Shown: piece after piece, positions 1 through 9,563 of the stretch
Layout: every line of letters begins with the position of its first letter
How positions within the stretch are numbered: position 1 is the first letter of the stretch
Assembly: GCF_008275125.1 (NCBI RefSeq)
Contig: NZ_CP043473.1
Coordinates: 1,798,001 to 1,862,000 of the forward strand
DNA: 64,000 nucleotides
Source: Chromobacterium paludis
GTDB lineage: Bacteria > Pseudomonadota > Gammaproteobacteria > Burkholderiales > Chromobacteriaceae
Direction: 5' to 3'
Notes under the pieces: model-generated
What the model was told of the DNA's origin: nothing
The model's input: only the letters and a program-made list of their open reading frames with translations
The model's database searches: none
Made by a program: the position numbers and the translations under genes

Positions 1-2
1 CG

Positions 3-263
3 GGCCGCAACTGGGCGACGGAACTCTACAACCCGTGGCCCGGCGTGATGGAGAATGTTCCGGCCAGCCGCAACTACGCCGGCGGATTCATGTCCGAACT
101 GATGCTGAAAGACCTGGGTTTGGCCGAGGAAACCGCCTTGCAAAGCCATGCATCCAACCCGCTGGGCGCCTTGGCCCGCAATCTGTACGAGGAGCATGTG
201 CAACAGGGCAATGGCAAGCTGGACTTCTCCAGCATCGTCAAACATTTCCATACGCTGAACTGA
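3..263 (+). CDS. mmsB: 3-hydroxyisobutyrate dehydrogenase, C-terminal part (5' end outside window)
   Basis: The reading frame is open from the first bases and stops at 261-263, so only about the last 86 residues are present. They contain the C-terminal helical segment typical of beta-hydroxyacid dehydrogenases, running from NYAGGFMSELMLKDLGLA to a short helix ending in HTLN. Known family role: NAD-dependent oxidation of 3-hydroxyisobutyrate in valine catabolism. The N-terminal Rossmann fold and catalytic lysine lie upstream and cannot be checked. A related family member such as a tartronate semialdehyde reductase is possible, but the GGFMSELMLKDLG segment is most like MmsB. Confidence 0.72.
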   Translation, partial: GRNWATELYNPWPGVMENVPASRNYAGGFMSELMLKDLGLAEETALQSHASNPLGALARNLYEEHVQQGNGKLDFSSIVKHFHTLN

Positions 264-403
264 CAAGGTCCAGATATCCGCCACAATAAATATGACGTGT
301 GGTAGATTTAGCCTCAGGTCTAGTGACGGGAGGGCGCTCAGCGTCCTCCCGTCTTGCGTTGACAGACCACAACATCGACAAGAACAAGTCTGCAAGGATG
401 AAC

Positions 404-2914
404 ATGCCTCACTCCATCGCCCTGAAAAGCATCGCCGCAGCCACCTTACTGGCCTGCGCCGCGTCCGCCTCCGCCGCCGGCTACCAGCAGCCGCCCGCCA
501 ATATTCTCAAGGTGATGCGCGCGCCCGCCCTGCCCACGCCCAGCATCAACCCCACCCGCGACGCCATGCTGCTGGTGGGCTGGCAGGAGTACCCGTCCAT
601 CGCCCGCGTGGCCGCGCCGTATCTGAAACTGGCCGGCACGCGCATCGAACCGGCCAACCGCGCCAAACATGACACGCCCGGCGGCTACGGCATCGCGCCA
701 TGCGCGGAGAGCTTCAAGCTGGTGAAGATACCCAGCGGCAGGGAAACCCCGGTGGCCCTGCCGGCAGGTTCCTGCCCCGACGCGCCGGCCTGGTCCGCCG
801 ACGGTAAGCGTTTCGCCTTCGCCAATGCCACTAAGGATGCGGTGGAGCTGTGGGTGGGCGACGCCGCCAGCGGCAAGCTGCGCAAGATACCGGGCATTCG
901 CCTCAACCCCATGCTCAATGACGAGTTGCAATGGATGCCGGACCAGAAGACGCTGCTGGTCAAGACCGTGCCGGCCAGGCAAGGGCCGGCGCCGGCCAAG
1001 TCCATCGGCCCGGATGGCCCCAGCGTGCAGGAAAGCGATGGCGTGAAGGGGGAAAGCAGCACCTATGAGGTGCGCGACACGCTGAACAACCCGCACGACG
1101 AGGCCTTGTTCGACTACTACGGCGCCTCGCAATTGATGCTGGTGGACGCCGCCAGCGGCAAGGCCACGCCCATAGGCGAGCCGGCGCTGTACGACGGCGT
1201 AGGCCCCTCCCCGGATGGCAAGCACCTCCTGGTTTCCAGCGTGCGCCGCCCCTATTCCTACGTCACCACTTACGAGCGTTTCCCGCACGAGGTTCAGGTT
1301 TGGGCGCTGTCTAAGCCGGGCCGCGTCGCCATCCGCTCCATCGCCACCCTGCCGCTGGCGGACCGCGTGCCGGTGCATGGCGAACCGCTAGGCCCGCGCG
1401 ACTTCTCCTGGCGCGCCAACGACCCCGCCACGCTGATCTGGGCCGAGGCGCTGGACGGCGGCGATTGGAAAAACACCGTGCCGGCGCGCGACAAAGTGAT
1501 GACGTGGAAGGCGCCGTTCACCGGCAAGCCGGTGGAACTGCTGCGCACCGCGCAGCGCTTTGGCGGCATAGAATGGGGCGAGCGCCGCGATACTGCGCTG
1601 GTCAGCGAGTTCGACATCAACCGCCACTGGTATCAAACCCGCGTCGTCAACTTTGAAGACCCGGCGCAAAAGTCCCGCCTGCTGTGGAGCTTGTCCTACG
1701 ACGACAAGTACGCCTCGCCCGGCACGCCGGTCACCCGCACCCTGGCCAATGGTTTCCGCGTGATCCGTCAGGACGGCGACGCCATCTACCTGAACGGCGC
1801 CGGCGCCTCGCCCGAGGGCAACCGCCCCTTCCTCGACAAGCTGAATTTGAAAACGCTGGCCAGCGAACGGCTGTTCCGCAGCGGCAAGGACGCGCTGGAG
1901 CGCCCGGTGGCGCTGACCGGCGCCAACAGCTTCCTGACCTGGCGCCAAACCCCCATGGCCGCGCCGAATGTTTATCTGCGCACGCTGCAACAGCCCATCG
2001 CCGCCGCCAAGGGCGAGGCCGCCTTCGCCTCCAGCGAAGTCGCCGTCAGCCATATCACCGATCCGACGCCCGAGCTGCGCCAGATCAAAAAGCGACTGGT
2101 CAAATATATGCGCGCCGACGGCATGGAACTGTCATTCACGCTATACACCCCGCCGGGCTATAAGGAAGGCACCCGCATCCCCGCCATCCTCAACGCCTAT
2201 CCGCTGGACTACGCCGACGCCGCCAGCGCCGGCCAGGTCAGCGGCTCGCAACAGACCTTCACCCGCCTCTATCAGTACAAATACCTGCTGCTGGCGGGCT
2301 ACGCCATCATCGACCAGGCATCGTTCCCCATCGTGGGCGACCCCAAGGCCGCTTACGACACTTACCTGGACCAGCTGAAGATGGACGCCCAGGCCGCGGT
2401 GGATGAGGCGGTGAAGCTGGGCGTGGCGGACCCGGACCGCATCGGCGTCACCGGCCACAGCCACGGCGCGCTGATGACGGCGAATCTGCTGGCGCACACC
2501 GATCTGTTCCGCGCCGGCGCGGCCACCAGCGGCTCCTACAACAAGACGCTGACGCCGTTTGGCTTCCAGAGCGAGCGCCGCTCGGTATGGGAGGCGCCGG
2601 AGGTGTACCGCAAGGCGTCCACCTTCTTCTACGCCGACAAGCTAAAGACGCCCATCCTGATCATGCACGGCGCGGATGACGCCAATCCCGGCACGACACC
2701 CTTGCAGGCGGTCAAGTTCTACGAAGCCATCCGCGGCAACGGCGGCACCGCTCGCCTGGTGATGCTGCCGCACGAGCCGCACTGGTACGCCGCGCGCGAA
2801 TCCAACGAGCAACTGGTTTACGAAATGCTGAACTGGTTCGACAAATACGTGAAAAACGCTCCGCCGCGCGCGCAGAAAACCGCGCAAGCCGGGCAGCCGG
2901 CAACGCAGCCCTGA
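404..2914 (+). CDS. exported prolyl-oligopeptidase-family (S9) serine peptidase
   Basis: An 836-residue protein with an N-terminal signal peptide ending at ASASA, a long beta-propeller-like region and a C-terminal alpha/beta-hydrolase. The likely triad is Ser686 in GHSHG, Asp759 in HGADDAN and His792 in PHEPHWY. This fits periplasmic S9 peptidases related to glutamyl/acylaminoacyl peptidases, which cleave short peptides. Start choice: ATG at 404 has AAGGA five bases upstream. An in-frame ATG at 398 sits on top of that motif and is less likely. A strong hairpin terminator follows at 2927-2956, so the gene looks monocistronic. The family is clear; the natural substrate is unknown. Confidence 0.85.
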   Translation: MPHSIALKSIAAATLLACAASASAAGYQQPPANILKVMRAPALPTPSINPTRDAMLLVGWQEYPSIARVAAPYLKLAGTRIEPANRAKHDTPGGYGIAPCAESFKLVKIPSGRETPVALPAGSCPDAPAWSADGKRFAFANATKDAVELWVGDAASGKLRKIPGIRLNPMLNDELQWMPDQKTLLVKTVPARQGPAPAKSIGPDGPSVQESDGVKGESSTYEVRDTLNNPHDEALFDYYGASQLMLVDAASGKATPIGEPALYDGVGPSPDGKHLLVSSVRRPYSYVTTYERFPHEVQVWALSKPGRVAIRSIATLPLADRVPVHGEPLGPRDFSWRANDPATLIWAEALDGGDWKNTVPARDKVMTWKAPFTGKPVELLRTAQRFGGIEWGERRDTALVSEFDINRHWYQTRVVNFEDPAQKSRLLWSLSYDDKYASPGTPVTRTLANGFRVIRQDGDAIYLNGAGASPEGNRPFLDKLNLKTLASERLFRSGKDALERPVALTGANSFLTWRQTPMAAPNVYLRTLQQPIAAAKGEAAFASSEVAVSHITDPTPELRQIKKRLVKYMRADGMELSFTLYTPPGYKEGTRIPAILNAYPLDYADAASAGQVSGSQQTFTRLYQYKYLLLAGYAIIDQASFPIVGDPKAAYDTYLDQLKMDAQAAVDEAVKLGVADPDRIGVTGHSHGALMTANLLAHTDLFRAGAATSGSYNKTLTPFGFQSERRSVWEAPEVYRKASTFFYADKLKTPILIMHGADDANPGTTPLQAVKFYEAIRGNGGTARLVMLPHEPHWYAARESNEQLVYEMLNWFDKYVKNAPPRAQKTAQAGQPATQP

Positions 2915-2926
2915 TCGCAAGCCATG

Positions 2927-2956
2927 CGCGCCCCGACTCGCCTCGGGGCGCGTTTT
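2927..2956 (+). terminator. intrinsic terminator of the S9 peptidase gene
   Basis: CGCGCCCCGA (2927-2936) pairs perfectly with TCGGGGCGCG (2943-2952) around a six-base loop, followed by TTTT. It begins 13 bases after the stop codon. Confidence 0.8.
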
Positions 2957-2971
2957 CCAGCCATGTCCGGC

Positions 2972-3529
2972 TTACCTCAAGTCCAGCCGGACAAACTCTA
3001 TGTCATCGACCAGGCATCCGCCCACGGTATCGTTATCCGGCAACACCCGGCCACGGACAAAGCCGGCCCGCTCCAGCACCCGCATCGAGGCCTCGTTGCC
3101 CAGCGTCACCGTCGCGCGCTGCTCATGCACGCCTTGCCCGGACAGATGGCCAGCCAGGGCCAATACCGCCTCGCTGGCGTAGCCCTGCCCCCAATATTCC
3201 GGCCCGAACCAATAACCCACATTAACGGCGACGCCATCGGCGCGGACATCGGCGTCCAGCGCGCCCAGCCAAGCGCCGTCAGCCGCGCGTTGTGCCGCCC
3301 AGCCGAAAAAATACTCCTCGCGCTCGCCGGCGCCTTCCTGCCTTAACTCGCCCCAGCGGCGAGCCAAGGCCTCCGCCGACTCCGGCCGGCGCATCGAAAT
3401 CCAGTCGTAAATGCGCGGCTGCCGCAGCAAGGGGAACAGCGCATCGGCGTGCTCCGCCCCCAGCGGCAGCAATCGCAAGCGCGGCGTGACGATGGGCGCG
3501 GCTACGCCCTCTCGGTTCCAAACTCTCAT
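2972..3529 (-). CDS. GNAT-family N-acetyltransferase (RimJ/RimL-like)
   Basis: A 185-residue protein. It opens with the RLRLLPL strand of RimJ/L-type GNAT enzymes and carries the acetyl-CoA-binding motif A in YWGQGYASEAV. Motif B follows as NEASMRVLERAGF. Such proteins transfer acetyl groups to N-termini of ribosomal proteins or to small amines; the substrate here cannot be told. It lies 84 bases downstream of rsgA on the same strand, with a GC-rich hairpin (3552-3570) between them, so co-transcription is possible. Confidence 0.85.
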   Translation of the reverse strand: MRVWNREGVAAPIVTPRLRLLPLGAEHADALFPLLRQPRIYDWISMRRPESAEALARRWGELRQEGAGEREEYFFGWAAQRAADGAWLGALDADVRADGVAVNVGYWFGPEYWGQGYASEAVLALAGHLSGQGVHEQRATVTLGNEASMRVLERAGFVRGRVLPDNDTVGGCLVDDIEFVRLDLR

Positions 3530-3551
3530 ATCGTTCCTTCAATCTGGCGGG

Positions 3552-3570
3552 CGCCCCGCGCCGCGGGGCG
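3552..3570 (-). other. intercistronic hairpin between rsgA and the GNAT gene
   Basis: CGCCCCGC (3552-3559) pairs with GCGGGGCG (3563-3570) over a three-base loop. There is no T-run on either side, so it is more likely an RNA-stability or attenuating hairpin than a full terminator. Its function is inferred only. Confidence 0.4.
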
Positions 3571-3613
3571 ATCCACCGCCATCGACAACTGGCCCGGCAG
3601 GCCGAGCCTCCCC

Positions 3614-4639
3614 CTAGCGACGCCGCGCCGCCTTGCTGCGCGCCTTCCATTCCCGGCGCTGCTGCTGGCGTTGCAGCGGGCTCTGCTCCAGCCTCCGGGT
3701 CTCACGCAACAGCTTGTGGTAATTGCGCAGCCGGTCTGCGTCTACCCCGGCCCTCACCGCGCAGCCAGGCTCCTCCTGGTGGCGGCAATCGCGGAATTGA
3801 CAGCGCCCCGCCAGCTCGGCGATGTCGGCGAAGCTGCCTGCCAGTGCCTGCTCGTCCAGCGGCGCTTGCAGGCCGCGGACGCCGGGCGTATCGATGATGC
3901 AGGCGCCGCCCGGGCATGGCAGCAGGGTGCGCGCCGTCGTCGTGTGGCGGCCTCGGCTATCGTCGTCCCTGACTTCGCCCACGATCTGGGTCGCCTCGCC
4001 CAGCAGCGCATTGCTGAGCGTCGATTTGCCAGCGCCGGACGAGCCCAGCAGCACCAGGGTCTGCCCCGCGCCCAGCCAGGGCGCAAGCGCCTCGCGGCAG
4101 CTCGGGTCATTGCCGTTCAGCGCCAGGATGGGCGGCGCGGGGCGCAGGCGACGCTCCAGTTCCGCGACTCTATCTGCGGTGTCGGCGCACAGGTCTGCCT
4201 TGCTCAACACCACCACCGGCGCGACGCCGGCGGACGCCGCCAGACCCAAATAGCGCTCCAGGCGGCGCGGGTTGTAGTCGCCGTCCAGGCCCATCACCAG
4301 CAACGCGGTGTCGACGTTGGACGCGTAGACCTGGCGCGCGCCTTCGTCATTAAAGCGCGCCAATTGATTGAACGGCTCCAGTCGGTCGATCAGCCGCCAC
4401 GGCCCTTCCGCCTGCGGCTGGCACAGCGCCCAATCGCCTACCGCCAGCTCGCCGTGCGCATGGGGCAAAGCCTGGGCCGGCCATTCGGACTCGCCGTCAT
4501 GCCCCCAAACGCAATCGCGCTGCACGCGGCAGACGCGGACCAGTTGTCTATCTTGATCGCCGGCCAAAACCAGCGCTTGCTGCAACAATTGCGGCGTCAG
4601 GCCGATGGCGGCCAAGCGCGGAAAATCGAAATTCAGCAT
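3614..4639 (-). CDS. rsgA: ribosome small-subunit-dependent GTPase A
   Basis: A 341-residue circularly permuted GTPase (YjeQ/RsgA) that helps late 30S maturation. The N-terminal OB-fold is followed by the G domain in permuted order, with NxxD-equivalent SKAD, then P-loop GSSGAGKST at about 199-207, then DTPG. A C-terminal zinc-binding region follows (CQFRDCRH...C). The start is ATG 4639 because AGGAG lies five bases upstream. The frame continues further upstream to 4663 without ribosome-binding support. The organisation and length match the family well. Confidence 0.95.
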   Translation of the reverse strand: MLNFDFPRLAAIGLTPQLLQQALVLAGDQDRQLVRVCRVQRDCVWGHDGESEWPAQALPHAHGELAVGDWALCQPQAEGPWRLIDRLEPFNQLARFNDEGARQVYASNVDTALLVMGLDGDYNPRRLERYLGLAASAGVAPVVVLSKADLCADTADRVAELERRLRPAPPILALNGNDPSCREALAPWLGAGQTLVLLGSSGAGKSTLSNALLGEATQIVGEVRDDDSRGRHTTTARTLLPCPGGACIIDTPGVRGLQAPLDEQALAGSFADIAELAGRCQFRDCRHQEEPGCAVRAGVDADRLRNYHKLLRETRRLEQSPLQRQQQRREWKARSKAARRR

Positions 4640-4984
4640 CAGAACTCCTGCGAACGCTCGCAAGCCGACACTGCCCGGCAGCGCCAGGCTTGATTGAGCT
4701 TTAAGAAAAGAATGAGGAAATCAGCCTGGCGGACAGGCGGATGTCACCGCGCGGATGCGGTGGAAGGGAACAAGCGGGGAACGGTCGCCGAGCGGCGACT
4801 ACGGACTAGCGTGGAAAACGATTCAAGCGATGCCGCCGCATCCGGAAACCGCTACGCCGACTTGCCCTTGCGCGTCAATGTCGAATCTATCCATCTGCAG
4901 TCTCCTTGCGTAGTTTGATCGGAAGCCGCCAGCATGCCACAAGAAAATGAATATGTCATTTTATTTGAACGGCGATCGTCTCAG
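4640..4984. other. intergenic stretch between rsgA and accD
   Basis: About 345 bases without a convincing gene. An open frame at 4694-4918 on the plus strand codes 74 residues with no recognisable domain and no ribosome-binding site, so it was not called. The stretch should hold the rsgA promoter on the minus strand, but I see no clear -35/-10 pair. The accD terminator begins at 4985. Confidence 0.5.
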
Positions 4985-5021
4985 GCAAAACAAAACCCGC
5001 GCCGTTTTGCAACGGGGCGGG
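4985..5021 (-). terminator. intrinsic terminator of accD
   Basis: On the minus strand an 11-pair stem with one mismatch (4996-5006 with 5011-5021, four-base loop) is followed by TTTTGTTTT. It starts 27 bases after the accD stop codon. Confidence 0.85.
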
Positions 5022-5047
5022 CTCAGTGCGAAGGCAGGCAAGCTGCC

Positions 5048-5917
5048 TTACACGGCGGTCGGCTCCTTCATCAGCAAGGTAATCATGCTGGCCACCTTGC
5101 GCTTCAGCTCGCGCCGGTCCACCACCATGTCCACCGCGCCTTTTTCCAGCAGGAATTCGGCGCGCTGGAAGCCTTCCGGCAGCGTCTCGCGCACCGTTTG
5201 CTCGATCACGCGCGCGCCGGCGAAGCCGATGCGCGCCTTGGGCTCGGCCATCACCACGTCGCCCAGGAAGGCGAAGGAGGCGGACACGCCGCCCATGGTC
5301 GGATCGGTCAGGATGGAGATGAACGGGAGTTTATGCTCGGACAAGAGCTGCAGCGCGGCGCTGGTCTTGGCCATCTGCATCAGCGAGTTCAAGCCTTCCT
5401 GCATGCGCGCGCCGCCGGATGCGGCCACGCAGATGAAAGGCGCCTTGGCCTCCACCGCGGCGCGCACGCCGCGCACGAAGCGCTCGCCCACTACCGAGCC
5501 CATGGAGCCGCCGATGAACTTGAATTCAAACGCGGCGACCACGGCCGGCAGCGAATGGATGCTGCCTTGCATCACCACCAGCGCGTCGTCCTCGCCGGTT
5601 TCGCTCTTGGCCGCGTTCAGACGGTCCGGGTACTTCTTGCTGTCCTTGAATTTCAGGATATCCACCGGCTTGACCTCTTCGCCAAGCTCGCGGCGGCCTT
5701 CCTCATCCAGCAACAGGTTCAGGCGCTGGCGCGCCGTCAAGGGATGATGATGGCCGCACTTGGGGCAAACCTGCTGATTGCTTTCCAAGTCGGTGTAATA
5801 CAGTACGGCTTCGCATTCCGGGCACTTGCTCCAAAGCCCCTCGGGCACCGCGGAAGGCTTGTCGGCGCGGTTTTCGCGCTTGATCTTCGGCGGGAGGAGC
5901 TTATTCAACCAGCTCAT
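5048..5917 (-). CDS. accD: acetyl-CoA carboxylase, carboxyltransferase beta subunit
   Basis: A 289-residue subunit that, with AccA, transfers the carboxyl group from biotin to acetyl-CoA to make malonyl-CoA for fatty acid synthesis. The N-terminal zinc ribbon has Cys32, Cys35, Cys51 and Cys54, followed by the crotonase-like carboxyltransferase core ([23 protein letters not shown]). The start is ATG 5917 because AAGGAG lies five bases upstream; an upstream in-frame start at 5959 adds a non-conserved extension. It follows trpA at 74 bases with a hairpin between them, as in other beta- and gammaproteobacteria. Confidence 0.97.
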   Translation of the reverse strand: MSWLNKLLPPKIKRENRADKPSAVPEGLWSKCPECEAVLYYTDLESNQQVCPKCGHHHPLTARQRLNLLLDEEGRRELGEEVKPVDILKFKDSKKYPDRLNAAKSETGEDDALVVMQGSIHSLPAVVAAFEFKFIGGSMGSVVGERFVRGVRAAVEAKAPFICVAASGGARMQEGLNSLMQMAKTSAALQLLSEHKLPFISILTDPTMGGVSASFAFLGDVVMAEPKARIGFAGARVIEQTVRETLPEGFQRAEFLLEKGAVDMVVDRRELKRKVASMITLLMKEPTAV

Positions 5918-5963
5918 GCTGACTCCTTGAATCTGAGTGCGCGGGCCAGGGCCCGGCACATGA

Positions 5964-5984
5964 ACGGGGGCGCTGCGCCCCCGT
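5964..5984 (-). other. strong hairpin between trpA and accD
   Basis: Nine perfect pairs (5964-5972 with 5976-5984, mostly G-C) over a three-base loop. There is no T-run on either strand, so it may moderate read-through or mRNA decay between trpA and accD rather than stop transcription. Confidence 0.45.
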
Positions 5985-5991
5985 CGGTGTT

Positions 5992-6780
5992 CTAGCGGAT
6001 GGCGGCCTTCAGTTCGGCCACCAGACGGGTTAACTGCTCTTTGGCAGTTTCGGGTGTCGCCGCCTCAATTTCCTGTACCAGCCTGCTGCCCACCACCACC
6101 GCGTCTGCAGTGGCCGCGATGGCCTTCGCGGTTTCGGCGTCGCGAATCCCGAAGCCCACGCCTATCGGCAGCGGCAGTTGTTGTCTGAGGGCAGCAATTT
6201 TACGCGCTACGTCGTCAATGTCCAGATGTCCCGCGCCGGTGACGCCCTTCAAGGACACATAATAGACATAACCGCGCGCCAGCTTGGCGATTTCCGCCAC
6301 CCGCGCAGGCGGCGTGGTGGGCGCGATCAGGAACACGGTGTCCAGGCCCTCGGCGTCCAGCGCCGCCTGCAGCTCGGCCGCTTCTTCCGGCGGACAATCG
6401 ACGGTCAGCGCGCCGTCCACGCCCGCGGCTTTGGCGCGTTTGGCAAATTCGGTATAGCCCATGGCGCACAGCGGGTTCAGATAGCCCATCAGCACCACCG
6501 GCGTGACGTCGTCTGTGCGGCGGAATTCCGCCACCATCTCCAGCACGTGGCGCAGGCCCACTTTGTGCACCAGGGCGCGCTCCGAGGCGCGCTGGATCAC
6601 GGGACCATCTGCCATCGGGTCGGAAAACGGCACCCCCAGTTCGATGATGTCGGCGCCGCCCTCCACCAGGCCGTGCATCAGCGACACGGTCAGTTCGGGA
6701 TGCGGGTCGCCTGCGGTGATGAACGGGATCAGGGCCTTCTTGCCCGCCAGCGCGGCGAATCGTTTTTCTATGCGTGACAT
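5992..6780 (-). CDS. trpA: tryptophan synthase alpha subunit
   Basis: A 262-residue TIM-barrel subunit that cleaves indole-3-glycerol phosphate to indole, which is passed to TrpB. Catalytic Glu47 (ELGVPFSDP) and Asp58 (ADGP) are in place, as is the phosphate-binding GVGFGI region near the C-terminus. The ATG at 6780 is preceded by AAGGAG at seven bases. It is separated from the trpB stop by 11 bases, so the two are translationally close, as expected for a stoichiometric complex. Confidence 0.97.
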   Translation of the reverse strand: MSRIEKRFAALAGKKALIPFITAGDPHPELTVSLMHGLVEGGADIIELGVPFSDPMADGPVIQRASERALVHKVGLRHVLEMVAEFRRTDDVTPVVLMGYLNPLCAMGYTEFAKRAKAAGVDGALTVDCPPEEAAELQAALDAEGLDTVFLIAPTTPPARVAEIAKLARGYVYYVSLKGVTGAGHLDIDDVARKIAALRQQLPLPIGVGFGIRDAETAKAIAATADAVVVGSRLVQEIEAATPETAKEQLTRLVAELKAAIR

Positions 6781-6791
6781 GCGGCTTCTCC

Positions 6792-7994
6792 TTACAGCGT
6801 AATGCCGGAGAGGCCGGCAACGGTATTGATGTCCTTGTCGCCGCGGCCGGACAGATTGACCAGAATGACCTGGTCCTTGCCCATGCTAGGCGCGACCTTG
6901 GCGGCCCAGGCCAGCGCGTGGCTGGACTCCAGCGCCGGAATGATGCCTTCCAGATGGCAGCAGTCGTGGAAGGCGCGCAGCGCTTCGTCGTCGTTGATCG
7001 CCACGTACTCCGCGCGGCCGATGTCCTTCAGGTGGCAATGCTCCGGCCCCACGCCCGGGTAGTCCAGACCGGCGGAGACGGAGTGGGTCTCGATGATCTG
7101 GCCGTCCGCGTCCTGCATCAGATAGCTCTTGGAGCCGTGCAGCACCCCCACCTTAGCGCCGGCCGTGATAGGCGCGGCATGCTTGCCGCTTTCGATGCCG
7201 TAACCGCCCGCCTCCACGCCCACCATGCGCACGCCGGGCACGTCGATATAGGGATGGAACATGCCGATGGCGTTGGAGCCGCCGCCGACGCACGCTACCA
7301 CCACATCCGGCTGGCGGCCTATCACCTCCGGCATCTGCACCTTGGCCTCCTGGCCGATCACCGACACGAAGTCCCGCACCAGCATCGGGTACGGGTGCGG
7401 GCCGGCTGCGGTGCCCAGGATGTAAAAAGTGGAGTCGACATTGGTCACCCAGTCGCGCATCGCTTCGTTCAACGCGTCCTTCAGCGTCTTGGAGCCGGAC
7501 TCCACCGGCACCACGGTGGCGCCCAGGAGCTTCATGCGGAAAACATTGGGCGACTGGCGCTTAACATCCTCCGCGCCCATGTACACCACGCACTCCATGC
7601 CGTAGCGCGCGGCGACGGTGGCGGTGGCCACGCCGTGCTGGCCGGCGCCGGTCTCGGCGATCACGCGCTTCTTGCCCATGCGGCGGGCCAGCAGGGCCTG
7701 GCCGATGGCGTTGTTGATCTTGTGCGCGCCGGTGTGGTTCAGGTCTTCGCGCTTCAGCCAGATTTGCGCGCCGCCCAGCTGTTCGGACCAGCGCTTGGCG
7801 TGGTAAACCGGACTGGGACGGCCGACGTAATGCTTGAGCTCATGATGGAATTCTTGCCAGAAAGACGGGTCGGCCTTCACGCGAGCGTATTCTGCTTTCA
7901 GCTGGTCCAACGCCACCATCAAGGTTTCGGCGACGTACACGCCGCCGTAAGGGCCGAAGTGGCCCTGCGCATCGGGGAAATCATACCGATCCAT
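6792..7994 (-). CDS. trpB: tryptophan synthase beta subunit
   Basis: A 400-residue PLP enzyme that condenses indole with serine to tryptophan. The PLP lysine is Lys92 in HTGAHKINN, and the phosphate-binding loop GGGSNA is present. Length and motifs match standard TrpB. The start at 7994 overlaps the end of trpF by 14 bases, which indicates translational coupling in a trpF-trpB-trpA unit. Confidence 0.97.
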   Translation of the reverse strand: MDRYDFPDAQGHFGPYGGVYVAETLMVALDQLKAEYARVKADPSFWQEFHHELKHYVGRPSPVYHAKRWSEQLGGAQIWLKREDLNHTGAHKINNAIGQALLARRMGKKRVIAETGAGQHGVATATVAARYGMECVVYMGAEDVKRQSPNVFRMKLLGATVVPVESGSKTLKDALNEAMRDWVTNVDSTFYILGTAAGPHPYPMLVRDFVSVIGQEAKVQMPEVIGRQPDVVVACVGGGSNAIGMFHPYIDVPGVRMVGVEAGGYGIESGKHAAPITAGAKVGVLHGSKSYLMQDADGQIIETHSVSAGLDYPGVGPEHCHLKDIGRAEYVAINDDEALRAFHDCCHLEGIIPALESSHALAWAAKVAPSMGKDQVILVNLSGRGDKDINTVAGLSGITL

Positions 7995-8601
7995 GTCTTG
8001 CTCCTGATATGAAGGCCGCCATTCTGGCGGCGTCTTTGATTCCTTTGGCCGCCTCCACTCCGCTGGAGACGTCTACCGCCGCCGGCCTTACCCGGCGCAC
8101 GGCTTCTTCTATATTCTTTTCGTCCAAGCCGCCCGACAAAATCAGCGGCAAAGACAGATCATCCGGCAGCAAGGTCCAGTCAAACGTCGCGCCGGTGCCG
8201 CCGTGCGCGCCTTCGACAAAAGCATCGGCCAGCAGGCCGCGCGCATCGGAGTAGGACCTCGCCATTTGCATCAGGTCGACGCCTGGCCTCACCCGCACAG
8301 CCTTCAAATAAGGCCGCTGAAACGAGCGGCAAAAATCCGCCTCTTCCTCGCCGTGAAACTGCAGCACGTCGATGGCGCAGCCGGCCAACACCCGCTCCAC
8401 CCACTCTCGCGCTGGGTTCACGAACAGCGCCACTACGGTGACGAAAGGCGGCAAGGCCGCGATCACCGCCCGCGCCTGCGCGAGGGTGACATTGCGCGGG
8501 CTCTTGTCGTAAAACACCAGGCCAATGGCGTCGGCGCCCAATCGGGCCGCTTCCGCGCCGTCTTCTGGCCTGGTGATGCCGCAAATCTTGATCCTGACCA
8601 C
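7981..8601 (-). CDS. trpF: phosphoribosylanthranilate isomerase
   Basis: A 206-residue TIM-barrel isomerase that acts before indole-glycerol-phosphate synthase in tryptophan synthesis. The N-terminus [10 protein letters not shown] includes the conserved catalytic Cys7; the phosphate-binding [13 protein letters not shown] and VDVSSGVE segments follow. The start is a GTG at 8601 with a GAGGGG-like motif upstream. It follows truA by 15 bases and overlaps trpB. Confidence 0.96.
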   Translation of the reverse strand: MVRIKICGITRPEDGAEAARLGADAIGLVFYDKSPRNVTLAQARAVIAALPPFVTVVALFVNPAREWVERVLAGCAIDVLQFHGEEEADFCRSFQRPYLKAVRVRPGVDLMQMARSYSDARGLLADAFVEGAHGGTGATFDWTLLPDDLSLPLILSGGLDEKNIEEAVRRVRPAAVDVSSGVEAAKGIKDAARMAAFISGARHGSV

Positions 8602-8616
8602 TCTCGCCCCTCGCGC

Positions 8617-9405
8617 TCAGCGCAGTTTGAGCCGCCCCGCCTCGCAGCAAGATGGCAGGCCGAACGCTTCCGGATAACCCACGCCGGTCAAATACAGCCC
8701 ATCCGGCATGAAGGTGGGCGGCGCGCAGGTGCGGTCGCGCGCGGCCAGCAAGGCCTGCATGCCGGCAGCGTCCATCGCGCCCTTGCCGACGTAGAGCAAG
8801 GCGCCCACCAGATTACGCACCATATGATGCAAAAAGGCATCGGCCATCAGATCGAAGCGGATCAGACCGCCATCTTCCACGATATCCAGCCGCTGCAAAT
8901 CCTTGACCGGCGATTTGGCCTGACACTCGGACGCGCGGAAGCTGGAAAAATCGTGGCGGCCCAGCAGACATGCCGCCGCCTTGCGCATCGCCGCCACGTC
9001 CAAGGCCTGATGATACCAGCCCACCTTGCCCGCCAGCAGGCAGGAACGCACCGGATGGGTCAGCAGGAAATAACTGTAGCTGCGGGAAAAGGCGGAAAAC
9101 CGCGCGTGGAAATCATCGCCCGCTTCGCGTGCCCACACCACGGCGATCTCGGGCGGCAGCAAGGCGTTGACGCCGCGCACCCAGGCATTCAGCGGCCGGC
9201 TGGCTTCGGTGTCGAAATGCGCCACTTGCATCGCGGCGTGCACGCCGGCATCGGTGCGGCCGGCAGCTACCGTGGCAACCTCCCGGTTGCCGGCGATCTG
9301 GCCCAGGGCCCGATTCAATATATCCTGTACCGTGTTGCCGTGCGGCTGACTCTGCCAGCCGGCAAATGCCCGACCGTCATACTCGATGCCGAGCGCGATT
9401 CTCAT
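8617..9405 (-). CDS. truA: tRNA pseudouridine(38-40) synthase
   Basis: A 262-residue enzyme that isomerises uridines 38-40 in tRNA anticodon stems. The catalytic aspartate is Asp52 in [10 protein letters not shown], followed by the R-N-A-W-V-R-G and HMVRN segments typical of the family. Two starts are possible, a GTG at 9411 and the ATG at 9405; the ATG gives the usual [12 protein letters not shown]-terminus. It is the first gene of the truA-trpF-trpB-trpA run and is insulated from the upstream fimV-like gene by the terminator at 9505-9541. Confidence 0.95.
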   Translation of the reverse strand: MRIALGIEYDGRAFAGWQSQPHGNTVQDILNRALGQIAGNREVATVAAGRTDAGVHAAMQVAHFDTEASRPLNAWVRGVNALLPPEIAVVWAREAGDDFHARFSAFSRSYSYFLLTHPVRSCLLAGKVGWYHQALDVAAMRKAAACLLGRHDFSSFRASECQAKSPVKDLQRLDIVEDGGLIRFDLMADAFLHHMVRNLVGALLYVGKGAMDAAGMQALLAARDRTCAPPTFMPDGLYLTGVGYPEAFGLPSCCEAGRLKLR

Positions 9406-9504
9406 ACCCACTCATCCATTCATCCGGCGGCCCGCGCGCTGGCAAGGCCGCAAAACCCCCACTTTATCCTATCCAGCCCGGTTTGCGCCACGTCCCAGGC
9501 CGCA

Positions 9505-9541
9505 GAAAAACGAATGGCACCGACATCACGCCGGTGCCATT
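9505..9541 (-). terminator. intrinsic terminator of the downstream fimV-like gene
   Basis: A perfect 10-pair stem (9513-9522 with 9532-9541, nine-base loop) is followed on the minus strand by CGTTTTT. It starts 22 bases after the fimV-like stop codon at 9564. Confidence 0.88.
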
Positions 9542-9563
9542 GCGCCGTAAAGCCCGCCCGCTG

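Noticed and set aside
4694..4918. 74-codon plus-strand frame between rsgA and accD
   Set aside because: No ribosome-binding site, no domain, and composition unlike neighbouring genes.
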